34,206 nucleotides of DNA from positions 1 through 34,206 of the forward strand of contig JADBKH010000023.1 of the NCBI GenBank assembly GCA_014896485.1. The letters run 5' to 3'. Source of the DNA: Bacillota bacterium. GTDB taxonomy: Bacteria > Bacillota > Bacilli > Bu12. The notes under the pieces were generated by a model. That model did not search any database. It had not been told where the DNA came from and saw only the letters and a program-made list of their open reading frames with translations. The position numbers and the translations under genes were made by a program. Of this stretch, positions 1 to 8,209 are shown in pieces. Every line of letters begins with the position of its first letter. Within the stretch, counting starts at the first letter, position 1.

Positions 1-148
1 GTCTGCCCTACAGAAAACTATAGATGAATAGCTTTGTCTATGGTTTTTGGAGCGGCAAGCCAAGGTAGGTCTCGTAATAAAATGCTAAATTGGCGTTGAA
101 AGCCTGCGCTATACGCAACTATACGACCTGTCGAAAGCAAAGCCATGA

Positions 149-585
149 CCCTTTATTTCTCTCCTGTTCCACATTCTCCTGCTCGGCGACAATCTATACG
201 CAGCAGAAAACGTCACTCTCTTGGACTTGGCGCAAGCTGCATACCGAGTGAACCGTTACGATGCAACCCCTCCAAAAGAGCGTCCTTTTTTGGAGCAGAC
301 GCCCGTCGGCCCTGATTTTGCAACAAGCGCTGTTCTCGTTTGGCCCGTATGCTAAAAGGTTCTACAGCACCGCATTCTTTGTTGGGTTAAAAGGGACGAA
401 TCGCCACCCTACACCCTTTTCACTACCTGATTCACAAAGCCTCAAGCTACGCTGTGGAACTTGCCCAAGAAGCAATACGACTTCACGATAAAGGCGATGC
501 GTCTTTCAAAAAGCTTCTAGGTGCTTTCTCACTGATAATGGGAGTGGAAAAAGGTCAAGCTAGTTTGCAGGAGGTGAGACCGTGA
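149..585 (+). pseudogene. Decayed unknown gene upstream of the DUF2512 gene
   Basis: Protein-like sequence runs through two reading frames. The first piece (149-355) reads PFISLLFHILLLGDNLYAAE and continues with LLDLAQAAYRVNRYDATPPK until a TAA at 353. Reading then fits another frame, with a further TAA at 388, followed by an open stretch (KGRIATLHPFHYLIHKASSY, later LLGAFSLIMGVEKGQASLQE) ending with TGA at 583-585. That stop overlaps the GTG start of the next gene and sits beside its AGGAGG site, so the pair looks like a former translationally coupled operon. I do not recognise the family. The LAQAAYRVNR segment faintly recalls the start of YkyB-like proteins, but the rest does not follow. 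No start codon is clear. Positions 1-148 show nothing I can support. Confidence 0.4.
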
Positions 586-947
586 AGCAGATACGTGCCC
601 TCGTCATCAAATACCTCTTCTTGACGGCAATTGTCGAGGCGACCATGGCACTCTTTGGGCCAATGACTTTTGTCGGTGGACTGCTGTGGGGTTTGGTTTT
701 GACCATTGCACTCTACTTGATCGGCGACCAACTCATTCTGCGCTTCCTGGGGAATGTTCCCGCTGCTGTTGCCGATGGCGGCATGGCTTTTGTGATTCTG
801 CTCTTTGCGCCAGGGGGTTGGTTTCTCCCGCTTATTGCTGGCATCGTCATCCTTCTCGCTGAGCTTGCATTCCACCGCTACCTCCTTTCCAAGGAGATCG
901 TCCCCCACCATTCGCTCGGTTCTTCAGGACACCTTGCTGAGGGTTGA
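582..947 (+). CDS. DUF2512 (YndM-like) small integral membrane protein
   Basis: A 121-residue protein made almost wholly of four membrane-spanning segments. The opening MKQIRALVIKYLF and the segment YLIGDQLILRFLGNVPAAVA, followed by DGGMAF, match the DUF2512/YndM family of spore-forming bacilli, in which a short basic N-terminus leads into four helices with a conserved IGD motif after helix two. The start is GTG at 582, chosen because AGGAGG (570-575) lies seven bases upstream; its GTGA overlaps the stop of the decayed upstream gene. The function of the family is unknown; a cytoplasmic-membrane location is clear. Transcription probably ends at the hairpin at 971-995. Confidence 0.85.
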   Translation: MKQIRALVIKYLFLTAIVEATMALFGPMTFVGGLLWGLVLTIALYLIGDQLILRFLGNVPAAVADGGMAFVILLFAPGGWFLPLIAGIVILLAELAFHRYLLSKEIVPHHSLGSSGHLAEG

Positions 948-970
948 TCCTCTCTTTTCTTCTTCACATC

Positions 971-995
971 ACCCGTCCTTGTGACGGGTCTTTTT
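971..995 (+). terminator. Intrinsic terminator after the DUF2512 gene
   Basis: A perfect 7-bp stem ACCCGTC/GACGGGT with a 5-nt loop is followed by C and five T residues. It separates the DUF2512 gene from the flavoenzyme gene starting at 1067. Confidence 0.8.
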
Positions 996-1066
996 ATGTC
1001 TGGTGGAAAGCCGAAAACCATTTTGGTATCATATTTTACCATCTGATGAGAGAGCGAGGCGTTTCT

Positions 1067-2278
1067 ATGTCCACCTATGGGCCGGATACACAACTTGAAA
1101 TCTATGGAGCGACCTCTCCTCAAACCAAAGGATTGCCCATTGCCTACGAGGATTGGAGGCGCCGGGCACAAGAGTTGTTGGAAGATGCTGCGTTTTGGTA
1201 TGTTGCAGGAGGTGCCGGGGAAGAAGCGACCATGCGCGCCAATCGCGAGGCCTTTTCCCATTGGTCGATCCGCCCGCACATGCTGTGTGATGTCTCCAGC
1301 CGAGATTTGCATGTCGATGTTCTTGGCACCCCTTTGCCTGCACCTTTACTCCTCGCACCTGTAGGTGTCCTGTCCATTGTGCACCCCTTCGATGCTGCCG
1401 CGTCGATTTCATCCGACGAACCTGCGGCAGAATTGGCTGTCGCTGCCGCTTCCGCAGAAACAGGAATTCCCATGATTCTCTCCAGTGTTTCCTCAACACC
1501 GATGGAAACCGTTGCAGCATCCCTCGCTCAGACGCCTCGCTGGTTTCAATGCTATCCTGCTAAAGACCGGGAGATCTTGTATTCGTTTGCCCACCGTGCC
1601 GAAGCCGCTGGGTTTGGAGCCCTGGTCGTCACCGTCGATACCACGCTGCTGGGTTGGCGAACACATGACTTAGAAAGGGCATACCTACCTTTCTTGCAGG
1701 GAAACGGAGTTGCCAACTACTTTACCGATCCCGCTTTTCGAGCAGAACTCCCTCAGCCTCCCGAAGTTGATCCTTCGGCAGCGATACGCCACTTTCTCAA
1801 CGTCTACGTCAACCCGTCCTTCACATGGGAAAGCTTGGCCGATCTCCGGAATCATACTTCTCTGCCGATACTCATCAAAGGAATCACCCATCCTGATGAT
1901 GCGCTTCAAGCCCTCGATCTAGGCATGGATGGGATCATCGTTTCCAATCACGGCGGACGCCAAGTCGATGGAGCCGTTGCTGCCCTGGATGCTCTCCCCG
2001 AGATCGTCGATCGTGTAGAGGGCCGACTTCCAGTCCTTTTTGATAGCGGCATTCGCCATGCAGCGGACATCGTCAAAGCATTGGCATTGGGCGCTTCTGC
2101 AGTATTGATCGGACGGCCTTACGTATGGGGCCTTGCGGTCGCCGGAGCACGTGGCGTTCAAACCGTGTTACGCAACCTGATTGCAGAACTGGACCTGCAG
2201 CTCGCCCTCTCTGGCATCACCTCCGTGGCACAATGCGATCGGAGCCTCCTATGTCCCACTGCCCACAGGAACCCTTAA
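1067..2278 (+). CDS. FMN-dependent alpha-hydroxy-acid oxidizing enzyme, lactate 2-monooxygenase-like
   Basis: A 403-residue cytoplasmic flavoprotein of the FMN-dependent alpha-hydroxy-acid oxidase family. The FMN and substrate motifs come in order: LLLAPVG (about 95-100), SSVSSTP, QCYPAKDR with Tyr163, VVTVDTTLLGWRTHDLERAY (about 188-206), LIKGITHPDDA with Lys271, SNHGGRQ with the catalytic-base His295 and Arg298, and FDSGIRHAADIVKALALGAS. The WRTHDLERAYLPF segment and the length favour the lactate 2-monooxygenase branch (lactate plus O2 to acetate, CO2 and water) over short lactate oxidases or LldD; exact substrate is inferred. An extra run of about ten residues (FDAAASISSDEPA) sits between the HP and ELAVA landmarks. 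Start ATG 1067 follows GAGCGAGG; an in-frame ATG at 1046 has no site. The MOSC gene follows after nine bases, suggesting one operon. Confidence 0.85.
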   Translation: MSTYGPDTQLEIYGATSPQTKGLPIAYEDWRRRAQELLEDAAFWYVAGGAGEEATMRANREAFSHWSIRPHMLCDVSSRDLHVDVLGTPLPAPLLLAPVGVLSIVHPFDAAASISSDEPAAELAVAAASAETGIPMILSSVSSTPMETVAASLAQTPRWFQCYPAKDREILYSFAHRAEAAGFGALVVTVDTTLLGWRTHDLERAYLPFLQGNGVANYFTDPAFRAELPQPPEVDPSAAIRHFLNVYVNPSFTWESLADLRNHTSLPILIKGITHPDDALQALDLGMDGIIVSNHGGRQVDGAVAALDALPEIVDRVEGRLPVLFDSGIRHAADIVKALALGASAVLIGRPYVWGLAVAGARGVQTVLRNLIAELDLQLALSGITSVAQCDRSLLCPTAHRNP

Positions 2279-2287
2279 GGAGAAAGG

Positions 2288-2854
2288 ATGAGCAAAATAA
2301 AGATACAAGAAGCGCGCGTCTGCGCTGTATGCGTTGCCACAGATCCCAGGCATTTTGTCACAGCGACAGTTCCTCAGGTTTCCCTCGAGTTTGGAGGCAT
2401 TCCGGGTGATCGCCACTTTGGTTTGACCAAGCGGGCAAGTGGACGCGAATCAAACTACCCACATGGGGCAACGATTTTTAACCGTCGCCAAATCACCGCC
2501 GTCTCCCTGGAGGAATGTCGTCTTATTGCAAAAATTCTTTCCATTCCACTGCTTTCACCCAACTGGTTAGGCGCCAATCTCGTCTTAGAAGGTATCTTCG
2601 ATTTGACAGATTTACCGATGGGCTGTCGTCTCCTTTTTCCAAGTGGTGCGGGGTTACTCTGTGAAGGTCGTAATACACCTTGCATTCATGCAGCTCGTGC
2701 CGTGCAAGCGCACTACCCGGATCGACCGACGTTAGCCAAGGAGTTCATTGCGGCAGCTGCTGGACATCGCGGGATCTTCTGCATTGTAGAAAGGCCAGGC
2801 ATCCTTTTCACCGAAGACAAGGTAAAGATCGTTTGGGAGCGATCTTTCCGCTAA
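2288..2854 (+). CDS. MOSC-domain protein
   Basis: A 188-residue soluble protein whose core matches the MOSC domain of molybdenum-cofactor sulfurases and YiiM/YuaD-type proteins: FGGIPGDRHFG (about 36-46), a WLGANLVLEG strand (about 93-102), and CEGRNTPCIHAAR (about 123-135) with the conserved cysteine, then GHRGIFCIVERPG near the end. MOSC proteins bind or transfer sulfur or handle the Mo/W pterin cofactor; the precise role cannot be read here. Start ATG 2288 has a clean GGAGAAAGG site. It lies nine bases after the flavoenzyme. A MoaD-like protein (23417) and a pterin enzyme (23840-25639) are elsewhere in the window, but a link is only inference. A hairpin at 2881 probably ends the operon. 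Confidence 0.8.
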   Translation: MSKIKIQEARVCAVCVATDPRHFVTATVPQVSLEFGGIPGDRHFGLTKRASGRESNYPHGATIFNRRQITAVSLEECRLIAKILSIPLLSPNWLGANLVLEGIFDLTDLPMGCRLLFPSGAGLLCEGRNTPCIHAARAVQAHYPDRPTLAKEFIAAAAGHRGIFCIVERPGILFTEDKVKIVWERSFR

Positions 2855-2880
2855 TGGATTAATGGATGCTTTTAAAACAG

Positions 2881-2907
2881 ACAAAGGGCGCGTGTTCGGC
2901 TCTTTGT
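2881..2907 (+). terminator. Hairpin, probable weak terminator after the MOSC gene
   Basis: ACAAAGGGC pairs with GCTCTTTGT (nine pairs, one G-U) across a 9-nt loop. The following T-run is poor (TATGTT). It sits inside the longest possible form of the amidase ORF, which is one reason to start that gene later, at 2926. Confidence 0.4.
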
Positions 2908-2925
2908 TATGTTAAACTTCCACCT

Positions 2926-4488
2926 ATGAAAAACGACAACCGTTTCACCCAACTGTCGGAAGCCACCCTTGTGCAACTGCAACACGCTTTGTCGGAAGGT
3001 GTGTTGACCTCTGAGGCGCTTACCCTCCTTTACTTGGAGCGTATCGCAGCATATGACCAACCCATGACGGGCAAACGAGACGGCGAAGCTTTCCCCGGGC
3101 TTAATGCCGTCCTGGAACTCAATCCCGATGCCCTTGCAATTGCCCGTTCTTTGGACGCCCAGCGCCGATCCGGTCAGGTTCGCGGCTTTTTGCACGGTAT
3201 TCCCATCCTATTGAAAGATAACATCGAAACCGGAGATCGCATGCACACCTCGGCCGGTTCCCTTGCTTTGGCAGACCAACCTGCTCCAAACGACGCTTTT
3301 GTCGTACAGCGGCTGCGCCAAGCAGGTGCCATTCTGCTGGGCAAAACGAATCTTTCTGAATGGGCCAATTTTCGATCGACGTATTCGGTCAGCGGCTGGA
3401 GCGGCCGTGGTGGGCAAACCCACAACCCCTATGCGCTCGACCGCAACCCCTCTGGTTCCAGCTCAGGATCAGCCGTAGCAGTTTCTGCCAATCTTGCTGC
3501 AGCAGCATTGGGAACTGAAACGGATGGTTCCATCGTCAGCCCCGCAGCGGCCAATGGAATCGTGGGGATCAAGCCAACGGTTGGTCTTACCAGTCGTCGC
3601 GGCGTCATTCCCATCTCACATAGCCAAGATACCGTCGGACCACTCGCACGTACGGTCGCCGATGCCGCACTCTTGCTGACGGCTATCGTCGGCCATGATT
3701 CCCATGATCCTGCAACAGCGGCCGCAGGACAGCAAGCAAGCGACTATACCCGTTTTCTGGATCGCGAGGGGCTACGTGGCGCACGGATTGGTGTCGCCCG
3801 CGCGGGATTTTGGGGATACAGCGAAAAAACAGATGCCATTGCTGAAGATGCGCTTCGGATTATGCGAAGTTTGGGAGCAGAGATCATCGATCCTGCGGAC
3901 TTACCCTCGGCCGCCTCCTATCGCACGGACAGCTCCGAAATGACTGTACTCCTCTATGAATTTAAGGCCGATCTGAATGCGTATTTGGCCTCTCGCCCAG
4001 GAGTGGCGGTGCACTCCCTAGCTGAGCTGATTCAATGGAATCGTGAACATGCAACGCTCGAGATGCCCTTCTTTGGCCAGGATCTGTTTGAGCGAGCAGA
4101 AGTGATGGGGCCGTTGCATGATCCAGCATACTTGCAAGCGTTGCAACAAAGCCGACGCTTGGGCGCTCAAGAAGGGATAGATGTGGTCTTGCAACGCCAC
4201 CAACTCGACGCGCTGGTCGCCCCAACCGGAGGACCAGCATGGATGATCGATCCGATCAATGGGGATGCCGTGACAGGCAGCAGTTCGGGGCCAGCAGCAC
4301 GTGCTGGGTATCCCATCGTTACGGTGCCGGCAGGCATGGCCCAAGGACTTCCGGTCAATATCAGCTTCATGGGCACAGCTTGGAGCGAGCCGACGTTGAT
4401 TCGGCTCGCTTACGCTTTTGAACAGGCAACGCAGGCCCGCCGCCCGCCACGATTTCTTCTTACTATCGACACCGAGAATCTTTATTAG
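2926..4488 (+). CDS. Amidase-signature (AS) family hydrolase
   Basis: A 520-residue amidase-signature enzyme, the usual length for the family. The Ser-cisSer-Lys triad is visible: Lys97 in GIPILLKDNIET, cis-Ser about 179 in NPSGSSSGSAVAV, and nucleophile Ser about 202 in GTETDGSIVSPAA. Such enzymes hydrolyse carboxamides to acid and ammonia; the substrate cannot be told. It is not GatA-like in context, since no gatC or gatB is nearby. Its closest style is the stand-alone bacterial/plant amidases (HGIPILLKDNI with a long C-terminal lid). The start at 2926 (MKNDNRFTQLSEA) is chosen because the upstream in-frame ATG (2866) lies before a hairpin and adds a non-conserved tail; no good ribosome-binding site precedes 2926, so initiation may be leaderless. 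Its stop overlaps the convergent lipoprotein gene by four bases. Confidence 0.85.
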   Translation: MKNDNRFTQLSEATLVQLQHALSEGVLTSEALTLLYLERIAAYDQPMTGKRDGEAFPGLNAVLELNPDALAIARSLDAQRRSGQVRGFLHGIPILLKDNIETGDRMHTSAGSLALADQPAPNDAFVVQRLRQAGAILLGKTNLSEWANFRSTYSVSGWSGRGGQTHNPYALDRNPSGSSSGSAVAVSANLAAAALGTETDGSIVSPAAANGIVGIKPTVGLTSRRGVIPISHSQDTVGPLARTVADAALLLTAIVGHDSHDPATAAAGQQASDYTRFLDREGLRGARIGVARAGFWGYSEKTDAIAEDALRIMRSLGAEIIDPADLPSAASYRTDSSEMTVLLYEFKADLNAYLASRPGVAVHSLAELIQWNREHATLEMPFFGQDLFERAEVMGPLHDPAYLQALQQSRRLGAQEGIDVVLQRHQLDALVAPTGGPAWMIDPINGDAVTGSSSGPAARAGYPIVTVPAGMAQGLPVNISFMGTAWSEPTLIRLAYAFEQATQARRPPRFLLTIDTENLY

Positions 4489-5720
4489 AAGATCACTTTC
4501 CATCCACCTTTTGGCATGTTCCAAAAGATATTGGCGATCGTCTTCTGCCCTTGCATGAAGACACCTGCTACCCGTTCCCCCTTTTGATCAATGGCTGTTA
4601 TTCCCACCGTCCGATCTTGTCCAAAAACAGTCGACCAGTGCCTACCACCATCGTGTGTCTGCCAGAGGTTCCCTTCTATGGGACCCGCTCCTGGATTGTC
4701 TCCGATCAAGCCGTCTTTGGCAGTAGTAAAAGCAAAGACAGCTGTGCTTTTGCGGCCGTCCGCCAGATCACCATTGACCCGTTTCCAACCCCTTGTCAGA
4801 TCACTGCTGGTATAGAGCAATCCCCTCATATTCGTGCTGTCCTTGGCGTAATACCACCATTGCTGCCCATCCGTCGCCACGCGCAATGCCATCGGCTGTG
4901 CCTGCATCTTCACTGGTGATGCGGTCTGCTGCCACGTTTTTCCTCCATCGGAGGTATACAAGAGTGCAGTGGCAAACGATGTCTTTTCTGCACTGCGCGC
5001 GACAACCAGTCCATTGCGGGCATCTCTCCAGATCATGTCGATGGCAACCCATCCCTTTGGCAGCGCCATCTCTTTCCACTGTACACCGTCATCCGTCGAA
5101 AAGAGTAGCTGTCCATTGAGCAGCGCTACGTCATGACCTGTCTTTAAGTCGATCTTTGCGTTGCTCGGATCGGCCACATCTTGATCGAGAGATACTGTCT
5201 TTTCCCAGACCGTCGACCAGTGCTGTCCCCCATCTTTGGTGGTTTCAAGGGAAAGAAGGTTTTGCTGCCCATTTGTTCCTCCTTGCTGTGTTACAACGTA
5301 ACCCTGCTGCAGGGTAGCAAAACGCAAAGCCCAAACGGTTTTCTGGAACTGCGTCACCAAGTTCCAGTGGTTGGCACCATCTGATGTCTCGACCAGCAAG
5401 GAAGGTCCGAAAGCGTCCTCAGTAGCTCCGGCGACAAATCCATGTTGATCGTCAGGGAAATCGATTGCAGTGATACGTTTGAGAGTGGGTACCTGCTGGA
5501 GAGGTGCGCGCTGCTGCCCGATAACCGTGACATTTTGAGAAGGAGGGGACATCTGCTGCGACACAGGTTGGCCTGTGTCGGTCTGCTTTTGAGAGACCAC
5601 GCTCTGCTGCGAAACAGTAGGTGAATTTGACTGCTCCGCCGCCGGACCACATCCGGACAAGAGTACACCGACCATCCCGAAACTACCAAAAATGGCAGAG
5701 AGAAAAAGATGTTTGCGCAT
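4485..5720 (-). CDS. Lipoprotein with Asp-box (BNR/Ycf48-like) beta-propeller
   Basis: A 411-residue secreted lipoprotein. A basic start and hydrophobic stretch end in the lipobox LLSGC (Cys about 24), then a Gln/Ser-rich linker to about residue 70. The rest is a propeller with six Asp-box repeats, each ending a strand with an S/T-x-D-x-G-x-x-W pattern: SDGANHW, TKDGGQHW, STDDGVQW, TSDGGKTW, SSDLTRGW and THDGGRHW. This matches sialidase-fold/Ycf48-like proteins, which usually bind rather than cut; no sialidase catalytic set was recognised. It should be anchored on the outer face of the membrane. GGGGAAG precedes the ATG. It converges on the amidase with a four-base overlap of stop codons and has no other operon partner. 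Confidence 0.75.
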   Translation of the reverse strand: MRKHLFLSAIFGSFGMVGVLLSGCGPAAEQSNSPTVSQQSVVSQKQTDTGQPVSQQMSPPSQNVTVIGQQRAPLQQVPTLKRITAIDFPDDQHGFVAGATEDAFGPSLLVETSDGANHWNLVTQFQKTVWALRFATLQQGYVVTQQGGTNGQQNLLSLETTKDGGQHWSTVWEKTVSLDQDVADPSNAKIDLKTGHDVALLNGQLLFSTDDGVQWKEMALPKGWVAIDMIWRDARNGLVVARSAEKTSFATALLYTSDGGKTWQQTASPVKMQAQPMALRVATDGQQWWYYAKDSTNMRGLLYTSSDLTRGWKRVNGDLADGRKSTAVFAFTTAKDGLIGDNPGAGPIEGNLWQTHDGGRHWSTVFGQDRTVGITAIDQKGERVAGVFMQGQKTIANIFWNMPKGGWKVIF

Positions 5721-5957
5721 CGCATCGCTTCCCCAAAGTTAGATGCCTCAAGTTTATCCCAAAAAAGTGTTACGGTTGTTACAGAAAAGTGTCGGAATCC
5801 CTTCACTTGTCGTCATATCCCCGCTTGCGCACAAGCGCGGATGCGTTGCGGCTGCATCGTCCCAATGTTCGGTTGAATCCCAGCGGGATGGCGATCGGCT
5901 AAACCATACCAGACATCCCCTCACTCCCTTGCCTAATCCTGTTTCATACAAAAAGCA

Positions 5958-5966
5958 TGTTACAAT
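5958..5966 (+). promoter_or_regulatory. Extended -10 promoter of the DapA-like gene
   Basis: TGTTACAAT gives an extended -10 (TG-N-TACAAT) 38 bases before the start codon; the -35 region is weak. The rest of the 283-base gap (5721-6003) holds a perfect 6-bp hairpin CGCTTG-CGCA-CAAGCG at 5822-5837 of unknown role and nothing coding that I can support. Confidence 0.4.
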
Positions 5967-6003
5967 GTTTCAAACGAAACCTGCTCAGAAAGGATGCGCT
6001 TAC

Positions 6004-6910
6004 ATGGAAATGATTCCGGCGATGTTGACCCTTTTTCGCACCGATGGGGCGCTGGATCTTGCCGCTACCCGAACGTATGCCCGTTTTCTCTGCGATCGTG
6101 GGGCTACCCAACTGCTTGTCCTTGGTTCCAACGGAAGTTTTCCCTTACTCGATCCCAGTGAGCGACAGGCTGTAGTCGAAGCTGTCATCGAAGCCGTTGG
6201 CGACCGTATTCCTGTACTTGTACAAGTAGGGGACCCAGCCACCCAGAGAGCCGTAAATTTGACGCGTTCTGCCAAACAGGATGGCGCAGCAGGCATTGTC
6301 GCCGTAACCCCAATCCTACTACGCATACGATGAGGAAAGCCTAAAAGCGTATTTTCTCGAAATCCTCGACGCAGCTGCTCCTGTGCCCACGTATCTCTAC
6401 AACATTCTCTCCCATGCGCGCAATAGCATTTCGCCACACCTTCTGCAGGTACTGGCTGCCGAAGCCTCTCATTTAGCAGGTATCAAAGACTCATCGGCTG
6501 ATTTTCAGCACGTGATAGAGATCCTCGCTACAGCGCAGACCATCGGCAGGCCCTTTTCTGTCTTCATCCGTACAGAACAATATCTATTGCCGGGATTGCT
6601 GCTCGGGACATCGGGAGGCGTTTCGGGTTTGGCCAATGTTTTCCCAGAATTGATAAGTACCTTGTTAGAGGCCTATAAATCTGGTGAAATCGTCCGTGCA
6701 CAATCGGCACACCAGAAAATCCTTGACCTTGAAAAACGGCTTTCTACCTTCCCGAGCATCAGCGCCCATTATGCTGTACTGGCACTGCGTGGAATGGAGG
6801 AGAGCTTCCCACGTCGGCCTATGCGCCCTTTAAATGCGTCAGAGACCATGCGTCTGCGGAAGGGACTTCAGGAATTGGAATTACTCGACCCATTCTCTCC
6901 TCAAGAATAA
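6004..6910 (+). pseudogene. DapA/KDG-aldolase-family lyase, broken by a +1 frameshift
   Basis: The two halves join into one DHDPS/N-acetylneuraminate-lyase-type TIM barrel of about 300 residues. The first half (from ATG 6004, site AAAGGA) carries MIPAMLTLF and LVLGSNGSFPLLDPSER, the position of the GTTGE-type loop. The second half has PTYLYNI with the catalytic Tyr, AGIKDSSADF with the Schiff-base Lys, and GTSGGVSGLANVFPE. The break is at 6308-6316 (ACCCCAATCC): removing one A restores VTPSYYAYDEESL, where family members read VTPYY. The first frame otherwise ends at TGA 6331. It faces the sugar ABC importer tail to tail across a shared terminator, so it probably cleaved a keto-sugar acid such as KDG; this is inference. 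It could be a sequencing error, since only one base is wrong. Confidence 0.75.
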
Positions 6911-6930
6911 ATGCCTGCCGAGATAAGTTA

Positions 6931-6980
6931 AAAAGGACAGCCCTTGCTTTTGCGCAAAAGCAAAGGCTGTTCCCTTTATT
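6931..6980. terminator. Bidirectional terminator between the lyase gene and the ABC importer
   Basis: A long stem is formed by ACAGCC..TTGCTTTTGC and GCAAAAGCAA..GGCTGT, with an A-run on the left and a T-rich right flank (TTCCCTTTATT). It can serve both converging genes. Confidence 0.75.
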
Positions 6981-7003
6981 CTACAGCGTTCCGATAGTCC
7001 GCC

Positions 7004-8209
7004 TTACTGCGAGCGTCGGCGGCGCCGTGTCAGTGCGTCGACAGTGACCGCAGCGAGCAAAACGATCGCTTCAACAATAAATTTCGTACTCGAAGGTGCA
7101 CTGAGCAGATCCATGCCATTTTCGACGCTGCCTATGACCAATGCCCCGGCCAAGGCATTATAAACACTGCCAACCCCGCCAAAGAGACTGGTCCCACCGA
7201 TGACCGCTGTTGCGATCGAATCCATCAACAAGGTACTCCCGCCGGATGCCGGTGAAGCAGCGCCCAAGCGGGAAGCCTCAAGCACGCCGCCAATCGCACC
7301 GAGCGTAGAAGCTAACACAAAGACGCCCATGCGCACCCAACGCACGTTGATCCCAGCACGTCTCGCTGCTTCACGATTGCCACCCAATGCAAAAATATGT
7401 CTACCAAAAACCGTCGATTGTGTGATAAACGCAAAGAGCAAGACAAAAGCGATAAGGATCACGCCTAGCAGTGGAATCCCCATAAAGGCGTTGAGGATCC
7501 AGACCACCAGGCCAACAAGGACAGCGGTCAAAATGAAGCGTCCGATTAAGCTTCCCTGAGAAGGTGCGCTCAGCCCCCGGTCAAGACGGGCTTTCCTGCT
7601 GCGAATACCCATTAGAACTACCGCTGCCACACCCACACATCCTAAGATGACACCGACGGGTTTGGGAAGGTAGTCGCTTGCAATCGCAAGAAGCACAGGA
7701 TCCGACAAAGGCACGGTTCCTTCCTGACCGAGCAGAGCAAGCAGTAGACCTTGATAGCCGATGGACCCTGCCAGCGTCACAATAAAGGAAGGAACGCCGA
7801 CCACTGTCACCCAAAACCCTTGAAAGAGGCCGATGAGCGCTCCTGCCACGATTGCTCCTGCAATCGCCAAGACGGGATTGATCCCCATAAAGACAGAGAG
7901 GGAAACCAGGATGCCGCCGGCTAGACCGCTGACTGCAGCAATCGAAAGGTCAATTTCACCCAACAGCAGGATCAACGTTTCTCCAACCCCGAGCATACCG
8001 ATGGTAGCGATCTGCAGCACCAAGTTGGAGATGTTGCGTGGCGTCAAAAAGTGTGGGTTAAGCAATTCAAAGACGATCCAAGTCAGAATCAGCGCGATGA
8101 TTACCGGGATCATGCCCAGGTTTCCAGAGCGGAAACGGGCGCGCAAAACATAGAATGGACCTTTTTCCTGCGACTCCGAGGATTCGGCTGCCGGTTCAGG
8201 GCTGGTCAT
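7004..8209 (-). CDS. Sugar ABC transporter permease (XylH/RbsC family)
   Basis: A 401-residue membrane protein of the ribose/xylose permease family with a charged N-terminal tail (about 30 residues) and about ten hydrophobic segments. The landmarks are NISNLVLQIATIGMLGVGET, LLGEIDLSIAAVSGL (the conserved G-IDLS motif), VPSFIVTLA, GRHIFALGGNREAARRAGIN near the coupling helix, and GGTSLFGGVGSVYNALAGAL. The length matches XylH better than RbsC. It is the third gene of a binding protein-ATPase-permease operon; its ATG overlaps the ATPase stop by four bases (ATGA), so translation is coupled. Pentose import is likely but the exact sugar is unknown. Confidence 0.88.
   Translation of the reverse strand: MTSPEPAAESSESQEKGPFYVLRARFRSGNLGMIPVIIALILTWIVFELLNPHFLTPRNISNLVLQIATIGMLGVGETLILLLGEIDLSIAAVSGLAGGILVSLSVFMGINPVLAIAGAIVAGALIGLFQGFWVTVVGVPSFIVTLAGSIGYQGLLLALLGQEGTVPLSDPVLLAIASDYLPKPVGVILGCVGVAAVVLMGIRSRKARLDRGLSAPSQGSLIGRFILTAVLVGLVVWILNAFMGIPLLGVILIAFVLLFAFITQSTVFGRHIFALGGNREAARRAGINVRWVRMGVFVLASTLGAIGGVLEASRLGAASPASGGSTLLMDSIATAVIGGTSLFGGVGSVYNALAGALVIGSVENGMDLLSAPSSTKFIVEAIVLLAAVTVDALTRRRRRSQ

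Noticed and set aside
878-1312. Long antisense ORFs opposite the flavoenzyme, and similar shadows elsewhere
   Set aside because: They lie opposite strongly conserved genes and have no ribosome-binding sites or recognisable protein features.
6308-6316. Programmed frameshift in the DapA-like gene
   Set aside because: No slippery heptamer, stimulatory hairpin or internal ribosome-binding site is evident at CCCCAATCC; mutation or sequencing error is simpler.
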